NCBI GenBank assembly: GCA_009694125.1 | Contig: SHVT01000004.1 | Coordinates: 1 to 44,822 of the forward strand | Direction: 5' to 3' | DNA: 44,822 nt | DNA from: Rhodospirillaceae bacterium | GTDB taxonomy: Bacteria; Pseudomonadota; Alphaproteobacteria; CACIAM-22H2 | In this document: one piece after another, positions 1 through 8,440 of the stretch | Layout of the letters: every line of letters starts with the position of its first letter | Position numbering within the stretch: position 1 is the stretch's first letter | Made by a program: the position numbers and the translations under genes | Notes under the pieces: generated by a model | Told to the model about the DNA's origin: nothing | Databases searched by the model: none | The model's input: only the letters and a program-made list of their open reading frames with translations

Positions 1-2
1 CG

Positions 3-143
3 ATCGTCGACCTCCAGGCTGCCATCAACCGCTTCCTCGCCGAAACCAACGCCGCGCCCAGGCCCTTCACTTGGACCGCCGATCCGGACAAAATCATCGC
101 CGCCGTCAGACGCGGGCACCAAGTGTTAGATTCGATCCACTAG
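3..143 (+). mobile_element. 3' end of an IS630-family transposase gene (partial)
   Basis: An open frame runs in from the window edge and ends at TAG (141-143), giving 46 residues. The segment PFTWTADPDKIIAAV followed by RRGHQVLDSIH is typical of the C-terminus of IS630-family DDE transposases, where a P-F-x-W-T stretch precedes the final helix. Only this end is visible, so completeness of the element cannot be judged. The right terminal inverted repeat and the TA target should lie just after the stop, around 144-150, because TPR-like coding sequence begins there. The ORF track misses this reading because its start lies outside the window. Confidence 0.8.
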
Positions 144-146
144 CGT

Positions 147-580
147 ATTACGAAAGCGACCGGCTGGATCGCGCCGTCGCGGAATTTCGCGCGGTCGTGG
201 CGTTGCAGCCGGAAAACGCCTACGCGGCCTTGCTCCTGCACATGGCGATGGCGCGGGCGGGGGAAGCCGCCGACGCCGAATTGGCGGCCAATGCCGGGCG
301 CCTCGATCTCCGCAAATGGCCGGGCGCGATCGTCCACTTCGCTCTGGGTAGAACCCGCGAAAGCGAGGTGCTGGAGGCGGCGCAGGGCGCACGATCCACG
401 ACGCGGCGCGAGCAGGAATGCGAGGCGTTTTATTACCTTGGCATGGAGCGCCTCGAGCGCGGCGATATAACCGGCGCGGTCGCCATGTTTCGCGGCGCGA
501 TCGACACCGGCGTGCGGCATTTTGTCGAATACCACCAGGCCGAGTTCGAGCTGGAGAGGTTGAATGCGCGCGGCAAATAA
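147..580 (+). pseudogene. TPR-repeat (NlpI-like) protein, 5' end lost to the IS insertion
   Basis: The frame encodes about 144 residues with at least two tetratricopeptide units: YYESDRLDRAVAEFRAVVAL near the start, and AFYYLGMERLERGDITGAVAMFRGAI near the end, followed by an F-x-E-Y-x-x-A-x-x-E-L-x-x-L tail. This resembles the C-terminal half of the TPR/NlpI-like proteins common in Alphaproteobacteria. The start listed in the ORF track (71) falls inside the transposase gene in another frame, so the first 25 residues there are not native. No plausible start lies at the junction. I infer that the 5' part was separated by IS insertion. The 3' end overlaps the next gene by 17 bases. Confidence 0.7.
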
Positions 581-1208
581 GCGCCTTGGTGTGGCGATGC
601 GCGCCGCGCTGACGCTCGGCGGCTGCGGCCTCCAGTTGGAAAGCGACGTGACCGCCTTCCACGCACTATCGCCCGGCGACCGCGGCCGCCTCATCGCGGT
701 GGCGCCGATGGATGCGCGCAAGCAGGGTTCGCTTGAATTCCTGTCTTATGCCGCGCAAGTCGAGGACCGGCTGCGCCGCGCCGGCTTCCGCACCGCCGCC
801 ACCAACGACCGCCCGGAGCTGTTCGCCTTGTTCGACTATCAGACCGACGAGGAGATCGTCCAGACGCCCTATGTGGAGCCAATAACCGAAACCCGCACGA
901 CCACGACGCGGGATTCCTATGGCGTTGAACGCCGGCAGACCAACGAGGTCATCACCGGCTACAATTCCGGCGTGTCCACCGAAAACCGCTTCACCCGCCG
1001 GCTGCGCCTGGACATCGTGGAATTTTCCGTCAACCGCCAGCAGCGCAAGCTCTATGAAGGCCAGCTTCGCAACGTCAGCGATTGCAAAAAGCTGACGGTC
1101 ATCATGGATGCCTTGCTCGAAGGCATGTTCGCGGATTTTCCCGGTGCGTCGGGCCGGGCGCGTTCGATCAAGGTGAGACGGGGAAACCTGAAGCACGCGG
1201 ATTGCTGA
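564..1208 (+). CDS. DUF4136-like lipoprotein
   Basis: This 214-residue protein has a short basic N-terminus followed by LTLGGC, which fits a lipobox with Cys21 as the lipidated residue. The hydrophobic stretch before it is short, so export is probable rather than certain. The body (SPGDRGRLIAVAP, then LEFLSYAAQVEDRLRRAGF) resembles DUF4136 envelope lipoproteins: a conserved strand, then a helix that ends in a small repeat-like motif. A Thr/Arg-rich loop (TETRTTTTRDSYGVERR) lies mid-protein. The start overlaps the end of the truncated TPR gene, suggesting they were once co-transcribed. The family's function is unknown. Confidence 0.6.
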   Translation: MRAANKRLGVAMRAALTLGGCGLQLESDVTAFHALSPGDRGRLIAVAPMDARKQGSLEFLSYAAQVEDRLRRAGFRTAATNDRPELFALFDYQTDEEIVQTPYVEPITETRTTTTRDSYGVERRQTNEVITGYNSGVSTENRFTRRLRLDIVEFSVNRQQRKLYEGQLRNVSDCKKLTVIMDALLEGMFADFPGASGRARSIKVRRGNLKHADC

Positions 1209-1214
1209 CCCGGC

Positions 1215-2237
1215 TCACAGCCATTTGAGCCATTTCAAGCCCCCCAGATCGCCAGCGTCACGCCGCCGATCAGAAGGCAGAACCAAAGGAAGGCGTAGGG
1301 ATCCTCGGCGCCCGGAATGCCGGTGACGTTGACGCCCAACATGGCGGCGAAGAGGCTAGGTGGCAGGACAAGCGACGCGAGCGCGGTCAACCGGTTCGAT
1401 GCCCGCAGCGCCCCTTCCGTGAGTAGGTTGGTGAAATCCTCGTTGAGGATGGTGGCGCGCGAACGCAGCTCGTCGATGTCCTCGATATGGCGGACTAGAC
1501 GCTCGCTGACGTCGCGCAAGCGGTGGCGGGCGTCGGCGTCGAGCCAACTGGCGTCGTCGTGCTGGAGCCGGTACAGCGCGTCGCGTTGCGGCGATAGATA
1601 GCGGCGAAGCTGCACGATGCCACGCCGGGCCGACGAAATTTCCATGCGCAGGGCGGGATCGCCCCGGTTGTCGCACACCTTGTCCTCGATGTCGGCGACC
1701 GCAGCCTCCAATTCGTCGGTCATCTCGCCGAGATGGTCCACGAGCTTCTCCGCGATCAGGGCGAGCGGCGCGCCGATGGTGCGCGGTCCCTTGCCCAGCA
1801 GAAGCGAGCGCCGGATGTCGCGGAGCGCGTCGAGCGAATGGGCCGTGTCGCGCAGCGAGATGCACCGCGCCGCCTCGGCCCAGATGTGGACCGGGACGAG
1901 TTGCGTTCGCGAGCGGCCGTCCACGCCGGTTGCCGCCGGGGATCGGTTGACGCCGCGCAGAACGATCAGCATGTCGTCGTCGAAATCCTGAACCCGCGGG
2001 CGCGACTCCTCGGCCAGAAGCGAACCGGCGGCTTGGGGATCAATCCCCGATTTTTCGAGTATCCAGGCTTGAGCTGCGGGGTCGTCGCGCTCCAGGTGTA
2101 GCCACAGGGAACCGTCGGCCGGCTGCCATTGGGCGGCCAGCCCAGGTCAGGTCGCGGACCTTCCCGTCCGCGCCCAAAACCACGGCAAAACGCAAGCCGG
2201 ACTCCTCGCCCGCCGTGAGCGTGTTGTCGGTAACCAT
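1215..2237 (-). pseudogene. zntB: ZntB/CorA-family divalent metal transporter, two apparent frameshifts
   Basis: Two ORFs on the minus strand together make one ZntB-like protein of about 335 residues, close to the family's usual 327. The N-terminal piece starts at 2237 (MVTDNTLTAGEESG) and leaves frame near 2138. Dropping one base there continues as QWQPADGSLWLHLERDDPAAQAWI and joins the 245-residue piece (1235-1972). That piece has the long cytoplasmic helices, the first membrane segment ending in GVN (canonical GMN), and the second segment. At the C-terminus one more G in the G6 run at 1249-1254 would replace an early TGA with GLKWLKWL and a stop at 1215. ZntB-type proteins move Zn2+ and related cations. 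The gene is either decayed or affected by sequencing errors. Confidence 0.75.
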
Positions 2238-2279
2238 TACGGCCCCCCCTTGAGACAGGGGATCGTTAAATGTTTTCGG

Positions 2280-2519
2280 TCAGGCGGCGAGGGGGACGGA
2301 TTCTTCCCGGGTGGTCGTTACCAACACGCGGACTTCACCGGGGCCGCGCACGCCGAGATTGGATTCGAGAAGCTGCGGCACCTGTTGCTTGATTTCCCTC
2401 AGCAGCGAGTCGTAACTCTCGGCCTCGACCTTGAAGCCGGGGATTTCGCTGCTCCTCGCCACCCAACGCCGGGCCGCTTCGTTCCACTCCGCCTCGATGG
2501 CATAGGCTTGCTCGCACAT
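2280..2519 (-). CDS. small DUF1902 / HicB-like domain protein
   Basis: This 79-residue protein (MCEQAYAIEAEWNEAARRWVARSSEIPGF) has the layout of DUF1902, which is related to the HicB antitoxin fold. Strands containing W-x-A-x-S-x-x-I-P-G are followed by a helix (SYDSLLREIKQQVPQLLE) and a C-terminal strand. AAGGAG lies six bases before the ATG at 2519. The ORF track shows it only as the tail of a longer shadow frame (2280-3314) running under the pentapeptide gene. No HicA-like toxin ORF is adjacent, so it is probably a solitary member of the family. It lies between the pentapeptide gene and the zntB start, on the same strand. Confidence 0.65.
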   Translation of the reverse strand: MCEQAYAIEAEWNEAARRWVARSSEIPGFKVEAESYDSLLREIKQQVPQLLESNLGVRGPGEVRVLVTTTREESVPLAA

Positions 2520-2608
2520 GGCTGGCTCCTTCGCGTCTACCTGCCGCCCAGAATAGGCCACCGGCGCCGTCCAGGCAAATGTTCCGGCGCAAAGCGCCCG
2601 GCTTCGGC

Positions 2609-3874
2609 CTAATCCCTTCGTTCCTCCGGCATCCTGGCGCCGCTCAGGTCGGCGTCTTGGAGATCGGCGCCATCGAGCCCGGCGCCGGTCAGATCGGCCC
2701 CGGCGAGCCTGGCGCCGCGCAGCTTGGCCCCGGCGAGCCTGGCGAGCGTCAGATCGGCGCCGGTGAGATTGGCCGGCCAGAAGCGGCCGGTTGGCGAGCC
2801 GTCGGGCCTGCGGAGCTCCGTGGGCAGTAGACTGGCCCCGGCGAAATTGGCCTGGGTCAGCTTCGCCTTGGAGAAATCGGCGCCGCTGCAATCGCTGTCC
2901 GACAGATCGGCCCCGGCGAGATCGGCGCCCGCGAAATTGGTCAGCACGAACAGGCATTGGCTGAGCTTCGCGCCCGCCAGCGCGCAGCCGGCGAGATCGG
3001 CACCGCTGAGATCGGCGCCCGAAAGGTCGGCGCCGGCCAGATCGCGCCCGGCAAGCATGGCCCGGCCGCCCTCGCGCCCGCCGGTGGCGATCCAGCGGTC
3101 GTGCCGCTTGATGGCGTCTCTCAAATCGGTGGGAACGCGTTCCAGGTTCCGCATCATGATCGCGCCGCTTAACCGCACGCCGCTGAGATCCACCCCGTCG
3201 AGAATCGCGCCGCGCATCACGGTGTCGCGAAGATCGGCGCCTCTGACGATAGCGCCCGTCAGGTTGACCCCTGTGAGGTTGGCGCCCTTCAACCGGGCCG
3301 AGGCCAGATTGCAATCGGACAGGTCGGCGCCGGTCAGGTTGGCGCTGGTCATGTCGGCGCCGCCGAAATTGGTGCCCGGCGCGCTTGCCTCCCGCAGGCT
3401 CGATCGCGACAGATCGGCATGTGTCAGATTCGCGTTGCTGAGCTTGGCGCGGTCCATCTGCGCGCCGCTGAGGTTGGGCTGCGACCCCGCGCCCGGTGTC
3501 TCGCCTGATTTACCGTACTGAAGCACGCCGGGGCGAAGATCGACTTCGCGCAGGTCGCAACTCGTCAGTTTGGTCCCCTTGAGTTGGCTGCCGCGCATGT
3601 CCGCCTTGTAGAGATTGGCGCCGGTTAGATCGGCGAGCTCCAGATTGACGCCGAACATGTCGGCATGGCTGAGATCGGCCTGGATCAGGATGGTCTTGTA
3701 CAGAGTGGCGCCGGACAACACCGCCTGGCCGAGCTGTGCCAAGGTGAAGTCGCGGCCGGACAAGTCGGCACCCTTGAAATTGGCGCGCTCCCCATCCTTC
3801 CGGCCGGCAAGGAAACGTGCATGCCGAGTCAAAATTTCGGGGAGGTCGCGTTCGAAACGGTCTCGTCCCAGCAT
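2609..3874 (-). CDS. pentapeptide-repeat protein
   Basis: This 421-residue protein consists largely of A(D/N)LxG-type pentapeptides, for example ADLSGADLSGADLAG, which pack into a right-handed quadrilateral beta-helix. The repeats start near residue 33 after a short helical N-terminus (FERDLPEILTRHARFLAGRKDG). They are broken by non-repeat inserts near residue 120 (PGVLQYGKSGETPGAG), 255 (ERVPTDLRDAIKRHDRWI) and 350 (LLPTELRRPDGSPTGRFW). The insert near 255 looks like a helical hairpin between two repeat blocks. No signal peptide is seen, so it is probably cytoplasmic. It lies 36 bases after rlmJ on the same strand. Some relatives such as Qnr/MfpA mimic DNA and bind gyrase, but nothing here ties it to that role. 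Confidence 0.85.
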   Translation of the reverse strand: MLGRDRFERDLPEILTRHARFLAGRKDGERANFKGADLSGRDFTLAQLGQAVLSGATLYKTILIQADLSHADMFGVNLELADLTGANLYKADMRGSQLKGTKLTSCDLREVDLRPGVLQYGKSGETPGAGSQPNLSGAQMDRAKLSNANLTHADLSRSSLREASAPGTNFGGADMTSANLTGADLSDCNLASARLKGANLTGVNLTGAIVRGADLRDTVMRGAILDGVDLSGVRLSGAIMMRNLERVPTDLRDAIKRHDRWIATGGREGGRAMLAGRDLAGADLSGADLSGADLAGCALAGAKLSQCLFVLTNFAGADLAGADLSDSDCSGADFSKAKLTQANFAGASLLPTELRRPDGSPTGRFWPANLTGADLTLARLAGAKLRGARLAGADLTGAGLDGADLQDADLSGARMPEERRD

Positions 3875-3910
3875 GGCCTCGATTTCTCGATTTCAGCGAT
3901 TCCGGGGAGT

Positions 3911-4813
3911 CTAGACATCGCCGGGGGTTCTGTCCCCTAGACCTTCGACTGAATTGGGTTGGCTTGTAGATTCCTTCACCACCCACGCGACCGTCGCCGC
4001 CCCGCGGTCGCGCTGGCGCAGAACCGAATGCAGCCAGGGCACCAATTCAGCGAGCTCGGTGTCGAACCGCCAGGGCGGGTTGACGATCACCATGCCGCAA
4101 CCGTTGAGGTGCGTAGCATCGTCGTCGGGATGGAGCAACAATTCCGTGACCAGAACCTTTTTCATGCCGGATGCGGCGAGGGTCTTATGAAATTGGGCGA
4201 CCGGCTCGCGGTCCTTGATCGGATACCACAACGCGTAGATTCCGGTCGGCCAACGGCGCAGCGCGTGCCTCAGCCCGCGCTCCATTCGTGCCAACTCTTC
4301 AGGCTTCTCGAAGGCCGGATCAATCAGCACAAGCCCGCGGCGCTCCGGGGGCGGCAGGAACGCCTTCAGCGCAGAGAAGCCGTCGAGATGCCGCACCGTC
4401 ACCTGGCGGTCGCCCGAATAATCGGCCGCGAGGCGGGCTTGGTCCTCGGGATGAAGCTCGGTCAGCACGAGCCGGTCAGCCGGCCGCGCGAGTTCGCGGA
4501 CGATGCGCGACGACCCGGGATACCAACGCCGCGCGCCGCCTTCGCCCTTGGCCGTCGCCGCCAACGCCGCGAGATAAGGCGCAAGGGTAGCTGGCGAACG
4601 CGGCGCGTCGAGCAGGCGCAAGATGCCGTGGCGGAATTCGCCGCCGCGCCGCGCCTCGTCCGAAAACAGGTCATAACGGGCCAGTCCGGCATGAGTGTCG
4701 AGATAGAAGAACGGCTTGTCCTTCGCCTTCAGAGACTCGACCAGCAACGCCAGGATCGCATGTTTGAAAACATCGCTGAACGATCCGGCATGAAAGGCGT
4801 GGCGATAATTCAA
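3911..4813 (-). CDS. rlmJ: 23S rRNA (adenine(2030)-N6)-methyltransferase RlmJ
   Basis: RlmJ transfers a methyl group from S-adenosylmethionine to N6 of A2030 in 23S rRNA. This 300-residue protein begins with the family signature MNYRHAFHAGSFSDVFKH. It also has FYLDTHAGLARYDL in the SAM-binding region and LVLIDPAFEKPEEL as the catalytic motif. That motif reads DPAFE here instead of the usual DPPYE. The conserved N-terminus fixes the start at a TTG codon (4813); no better ATG is available. It begins 13 bases after the epmB stop, so the two are probably co-transcribed. The last 20 or so residues (STSQPNSVEGLGDRTPGDV) look like a nonconserved extension. Confidence 0.9.
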   Translation of the reverse strand: MNYRHAFHAGSFSDVFKHAILALLVESLKAKDKPFFYLDTHAGLARYDLFSDEARRGGEFRHGILRLLDAPRSPATLAPYLAALAATAKGEGGARRWYPGSSRIVRELARPADRLVLTELHPEDQARLAADYSGDRQVTVRHLDGFSALKAFLPPPERRGLVLIDPAFEKPEELARMERGLRHALRRWPTGIYALWYPIKDREPVAQFHKTLAASGMKKVLVTELLLHPDDDATHLNGCGMVIVNPPWRFDTELAELVPWLHSVLRQRDRGAATVAWVVKESTSQPNSVEGLGDRTPGDV

Positions 4814-4825
4814 GGCGCTTCGATC

Positions 4826-5884
4826 TCATGCCGGGGATCGATAGAGATGGTGACCGCCCTTGGCGTCCTCGACCACATAAGCATCGGTTTCGTCCTCGGC
4901 GCGGCGAAGATGGACCGGGCCGATCGGCACCTTGCCGTGTCCGCCCGGTATGTCGAGGACGTAATTCGGCTGGCACAGACCGGAGACGCGGGCGCGCAGA
5001 CCGCGCACGATGTCCTGCCCGTGGGCGATGGTCGTGCGGAAATGGCCGGTACCGGGCGCGGCGTCGAGGTGATGCAGGTAATAGGGCTTCACCCGAGCCG
5101 CGACCAAAGCCCGGAAGAGGGCATCGAGCGTCGCCGGATCGTCATTGACGCCCTTGAGCAGCACTGTCTGGCTCAACAGCGGGATGCCGGCATCGGACAG
5201 GCGACGCAGCGCCGCGCGCGCCCGCGGCGTCACCTCGCGCGGATGGTTGCAATGGATGACGACGTAGACCGCTTTTTCGGCGGCGAGCGAGCGGGTGAGC
5301 GCGGGCCCCACGCTGTCCGGTGCCGCGACCGGTAGGCGCGTGTGGATACGGATGGCGCCGAGGTGGGCAATCGCGTCAAGGGCCGCGACCAGGCGGCGCA
5401 GGCGGCGGGTGGACAGGATCAGCGGGTCGCCCCCGGTGAGAATCACCTCCCAGATGGCGGGGCGTTGGCGCACATAATCGAGCGCCGCCTCCAGCTCCGC
5501 CGGGGTCAGCGCCTCGCCGCCCGGTCCCACGCGCTCGCGCCGAAAACAGAAACGGCAATAGACGGCGCAGGCATGGACGGGCTTGAGCAACACCCGGTCG
5601 GGATAACGATGCACGATGCCTTTGACCGGCGTGAAGCGGTCGTCGCCGGTGGGATCGGCGTTTTGGTCGTGGCTCGTTCGCAGCTCCGCCGCGTCGGGCA
5701 GGAATTGTCGGCGGATCGGATCGGCCGCGTCGGCGCCCATCAGGTCGGCCATGTCCGGCGAAACGCCAACGGCATAACGCGCGGCCACCGCCTTCAGGCC
5801 GTCGCGCGCACCCGCTTCGACCAGGCCAGCGCCGACTAGGTCGTCGATGTCTCGCAGCGTTCGCCGGCTAGGGGAATCGGTCAT
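4826..5884 (-). CDS. epmB: EF-P beta-lysylation lysine 2,3-aminomutase EpmB
   Basis: EpmB is a radical-SAM, PLP-dependent enzyme of the KamA family that isomerises alpha-lysine to (R)-beta-lysine, used to modify elongation factor P. The 352-residue protein carries CAVYCRFCFRRERVG, the CxxxCxxC [4Fe-4S] motif. It also has LTGGDPLIL, and HCNHPREVTPRA in the barrel. I place the start at MTDSPSRR (5884) rather than 5920, because its ATG overlaps the epmA stop as ATGA, a typical coupling. It lacks the long N-terminal and C-terminal domains of catabolic lysine aminomutases. With epmA next to it, the EF-P role is well supported. Confidence 0.9.
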   Translation of the reverse strand: MTDSPSRRTLRDIDDLVGAGLVEAGARDGLKAVAARYAVGVSPDMADLMGADAADPIRRQFLPDAAELRTSHDQNADPTGDDRFTPVKGIVHRYPDRVLLKPVHACAVYCRFCFRRERVGPGGEALTPAELEAALDYVRQRPAIWEVILTGGDPLILSTRRLRRLVAALDAIAHLGAIRIHTRLPVAAPDSVGPALTRSLAAEKAVYVVIHCNHPREVTPRARAALRRLSDAGIPLLSQTVLLKGVNDDPATLDALFRALVAARVKPYYLHHLDAAPGTGHFRTTIAHGQDIVRGLRARVSGLCQPNYVLDIPGGHGKVPIGPVHLRRAEDETDAYVVEDAKGGHHLYRSPA

Positions 5885-6936
5885 GGCTCGCCACCTTGGG
5901 ATTCGGTCACTGGCGACCACAATATATCCTCGATCCGCGCCGCGCCCGTGGCGAGCATGACCAGCCGATCGACGCCGAGCGCTATGCCCGCGGATTCGGG
6001 CATCCCGTTCGCCAGAGCGGCCAGGAAGTCCTCGTCGATCGGATAGCAGAATCCATAACGCGCCTGTTTCTTCGCGCGGTCGGAATCGAAACGCCGCCGC
6101 TGCTCCACCGCATCGGTCAGCTCGCCGAAGGCATTGGCCAGTTCGAGTCCGGCGACATACAGCTCGAAACGTTCGGCCACGCGCGGATCGCCCGGCTTGG
6201 TCCGGGCCAGCGCAGCCATCGACGCGGGATAGTCGTAAAGAATCGTCGGCGCGCCCACGCCCAGATGCGGCTCGATGCGGTCGAGAAAGATGCGGAAGAA
6301 CAAATCCTCCCAGCTGTCGCCGATGCCCGGCTCGATGCCGATCCCGCGGGCGGCGGCGGCGAGGCGGCCAACATCGGGAGCCAGTGGATCGGGGGCGGTG
6401 GCCAGCACATCGATCCCGGCATGGCGCGCGAACGCCTCAGCCACGCTGAGGCGGGTCCACTCGCCGAAGGGGTCGCTGGCCTTGGCGCCGTGGGCGAAGC
6501 GCCATCCGTCCGCCGCCGCGATGCAGGCGCGGAGCAATCCCTCGCAATCGTCCATCAGCGACCAATAGCCGGCGCCGGCGCGATACCATTCGAGCATGGT
6601 GAATTCGGGATGGTGGATGGCCGAGCGCTCGGCGTTGCGGAAAACACGGGCGATCTGGAATATCCGCTCCATCCCGCCGGCGACCAGCTTCTTCATCGCA
6701 AATTCGGGCGAGGTGTGCAGGTAAAGCACTGTCGACGCTCCGCCCCAGGGGCTGTGCAGCGCCGTGGCGAAGGCGGTCAGATGCGGCTCCAGCCCCGGCG
6801 AAACTTGCAGGGCCGGTGTCTCGACCTCGGTGAAGCCGCGTTCGGCGAAGAATCCGCGGATGGCGGCGAGGATGCGCCCGCGCGCCTCCAGGAACGGCCG
6901 CCGCGCGGCGAGGGCTTCTTGTGTCCACCAGGGCAT
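5881..6936 (-). CDS. epmA: elongation factor P--lysine ligase EpmA (GenX/PoxA)
   Basis: EpmA is a class II lysyl-tRNA-synthetase paralogue that attaches (R)-beta-lysine to a conserved lysine of EF-P. The 351-residue protein has only the catalytic domain and no anticodon-binding domain. Visible motifs are the motif 2 loop (FRNAERSAIHHPEFTMLEWYRAG, near residues 98-120) and motif 3 (GIALGVDRLVML, near residue 320). The N-terminus (EARGRILAAIRGFFAERGFTEVETPALQ) is also typical. The stop overlaps the epmB start by four bases. The target gene efp and the hydroxylase gene epmC are not in the window. Confidence 0.92.
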   Translation of the reverse strand: MPWWTQEALAARRPFLEARGRILAAIRGFFAERGFTEVETPALQVSPGLEPHLTAFATALHSPWGGASTVLYLHTSPEFAMKKLVAGGMERIFQIARVFRNAERSAIHHPEFTMLEWYRAGAGYWSLMDDCEGLLRACIAAADGWRFAHGAKASDPFGEWTRLSVAEAFARHAGIDVLATAPDPLAPDVGRLAAAARGIGIEPGIGDSWEDLFFRIFLDRIEPHLGVGAPTILYDYPASMAALARTKPGDPRVAERFELYVAGLELANAFGELTDAVEQRRRFDSDRAKKQARYGFCYPIDEDFLAALANGMPESAGIALGVDRLVMLATGAARIEDILWSPVTESQGGEP

Positions 6937-7007
6937 GGCGGGTTGTATAACGCGGAGACCGTCGCGCGGGAGATTTTGTATCGGGTCGATGCCGCGGTCG
7001 CCCTATC

Positions 7008-7041
7008 CCAATCTTCCCCCGTCCGGGGGGGGGAGGATTGG
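7008..7041. repeat. GC-rich palindrome, REP-like or transcript-end hairpin
   Basis: CCAATCTTCCCCC and GGGGGAGGATTGG form a 13-bp stem with one mismatch (G-U in RNA) around an 8-base loop. It sits between the carboxypeptidase stop and the epmA start, both on the minus strand. There is no T run, so it does not look like a classical terminator. It could stabilise or process the mRNA, or be a copy of a dispersed palindrome. Confidence 0.5.
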
Positions 7042-7043
7042 AC

Positions 7044-8285
7044 TTAGGTCGGCGGGATCAGAAGGCAGCCGGCGTTGTCTTTTTTCCCGAGAAGCTGCTG
7101 ACAGGCCTTGCGAGCCTCGGCTTCCGCGAGTCCGGTCAGCCGGGCGCGGTACAGCGTGCCCTTTTTGTTGCTGACCGGCAGGATGGCGATGCTGGTGCCG
7201 GCGATCACCAGGCCGAGTTTGTCGGTCACGGTTTCGGCCGCGCGCTGGGCCTGTTGAAACCGGGCAAAGGCGCCGACCTGGATGCTCCAGCCGGAATCGT
7301 CGCCGTCGTCGGCGGCCGGGGGCGGCGGAGTGGGGGCGGGAGAGCCGGGTTTGGCGGCCTTGGCGGTGGTCTTGTTGGGTGAGGCCGGTGCCTTGGCGGC
7401 GGCTGGTGGCCTAGCCGGCGCGGCGGCCTGGGCCACGGTGGTGGAGCCACCGGCCGCGTGGAAACCCTTGTCCAAAAGCTGCGCCATCAGGCGGTCGCGG
7501 GCGACCTGCGAGGTGCCGCCGAGGACGACGCCGACCAGCCTGCGGCCGTCGCGCATCGCCGACGCGGCGAGGTTGAAGCCCGAATCGCGGATATAGCCGG
7601 TCTTGATCCCGTCCATCCCGGAATAGCGGTTCAACAAGCGGTTATGCGTGGGAATAGTCGCGCCCTCGTAATTGAAGGCGGCGGTGGCGAACAAAGGATA
7701 AAACTTCGGGAAATCGCGGACCAACGCGTGGGCGAGAGTCGCCATGTCGCGGGCGGTCGTGGTCTGATCGGGGTCGGGCAGCCCGGAAGCGTTGCGGAAG
7801 GTCGTGCGGCTCATTCCGATTTCACGCGCCCGCGCGGTCATCATCGCGGCGAAACGCTCCTCGCTGCCGCCGAGCGATTCGCCAACGACGACCGCCACGT
7901 CATTGGCCGATTTGACAATCAAGGCGAGCACAGCGTCGCGGACGGTGAGGGTGTCCCCGACCTCGAGGCCAAGTTTGGTCGGTTCCTGGCTCGCGGCATG
8001 GGACGATACCGCCAAGCGCTGGTCCAGACGCAGGCGGCCGGCCTCCAGCGCCTCGAATGTGAGGTAAAGCGTCATCATCTTGGTCAACGACGCCGGGTAA
8101 TGGCGCGCATCGGCATTGGCGGCGTGCAGGACGTTGCCGGTGTCGGCATCGATGACGACTGTGGCTTGCTGGGGCCTGGCGACGGGTTGGGCGGCATTGG
8201 CCGGCGTGGCCGCCCAAATGAGAGCGCCGGCGAGGGAGGCGACGACCCGCGTTGTCATGCCGGTAATGCCTATAGGTTGTTGCAA
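7044..8285 (-). CDS. D-alanyl-D-alanine carboxypeptidase (PBP5/6 type) with SPOR domain
   Basis: This 413-residue periplasmic serine peptidase trims the terminal D-Ala from peptidoglycan stem pentapeptides. A signal peptide ends near AANAAQP or ATPANA. The three active-site motifs are SLTK (66-69), SAN (126-128) and KTG (228-230). After a Pro/Ala/Lys-rich linker (about 285-330) comes a SPOR domain (GWSIQVGAFARFQQAQRAAETV), which binds denuded glycan at division sites. The TTG at 8285 sits nine bases after a strong GGAGG and is the best start; ATG at 8258 is possible. An ATG only two bases after the GGAGG (8292) is out of frame. Confidence 0.92.
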   Translation of the reverse strand: MQQPIGITGMTTRVVASLAGALIWAATPANAAQPVARPQQATVVIDADTGNVLHAANADARHYPASLTKMMTLYLTFEALEAGRLRLDQRLAVSSHAASQEPTKLGLEVGDTLTVRDAVLALIVKSANDVAVVVGESLGGSEERFAAMMTARAREIGMSRTTFRNASGLPDPDQTTTARDMATLAHALVRDFPKFYPLFATAAFNYEGATIPTHNRLLNRYSGMDGIKTGYIRDSGFNLAASAMRDGRRLVGVVLGGTSQVARDRLMAQLLDKGFHAAGGSTTVAQAAAPARPPAAAKAPASPNKTTAKAAKPGSPAPTPPPPAADDGDDSGWSIQVGAFARFQQAQRAAETVTDKLGLVIAGTSIAILPVSNKKGTLYRARLTGLAEAEARKACQQLLGKKDNAGCLLIPPT

Positions 8286-8440
8286 GGTGCATCGCCTCCT
8301 ATATCTTGAGACGTGTTCGTTAACGATTTGCCCGACCCGCCGTCACAATCACCTGCCACAATTTCGCCCAGATTATGAATCAGCACCGAGCCTGTCCAGA
8401 AATAATTTTGAGATTCCATGCGGTTGGCAGGGAGCGGCGG

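Noticed and set aside
2520-3314. N-terminal part of the 344-codon minus ORF (2280-3314)
   Set aside because: Only the last 79 codons (DUF1902) are real; the rest runs out of frame under the pentapeptide-repeat gene.
2609-3874. Pentapeptide protein as a quinolone-resistance (Qnr/MfpA) factor
   Set aside because: Shared repeat type only; the interrupted repeat blocks and context give no evidence of gyrase binding.
3959-5335. 458-codon plus-strand ORF opposite rlmJ and epmB
   Set aside because: Shadow of two conserved genes; low-complexity Arg/Gly-rich translation.
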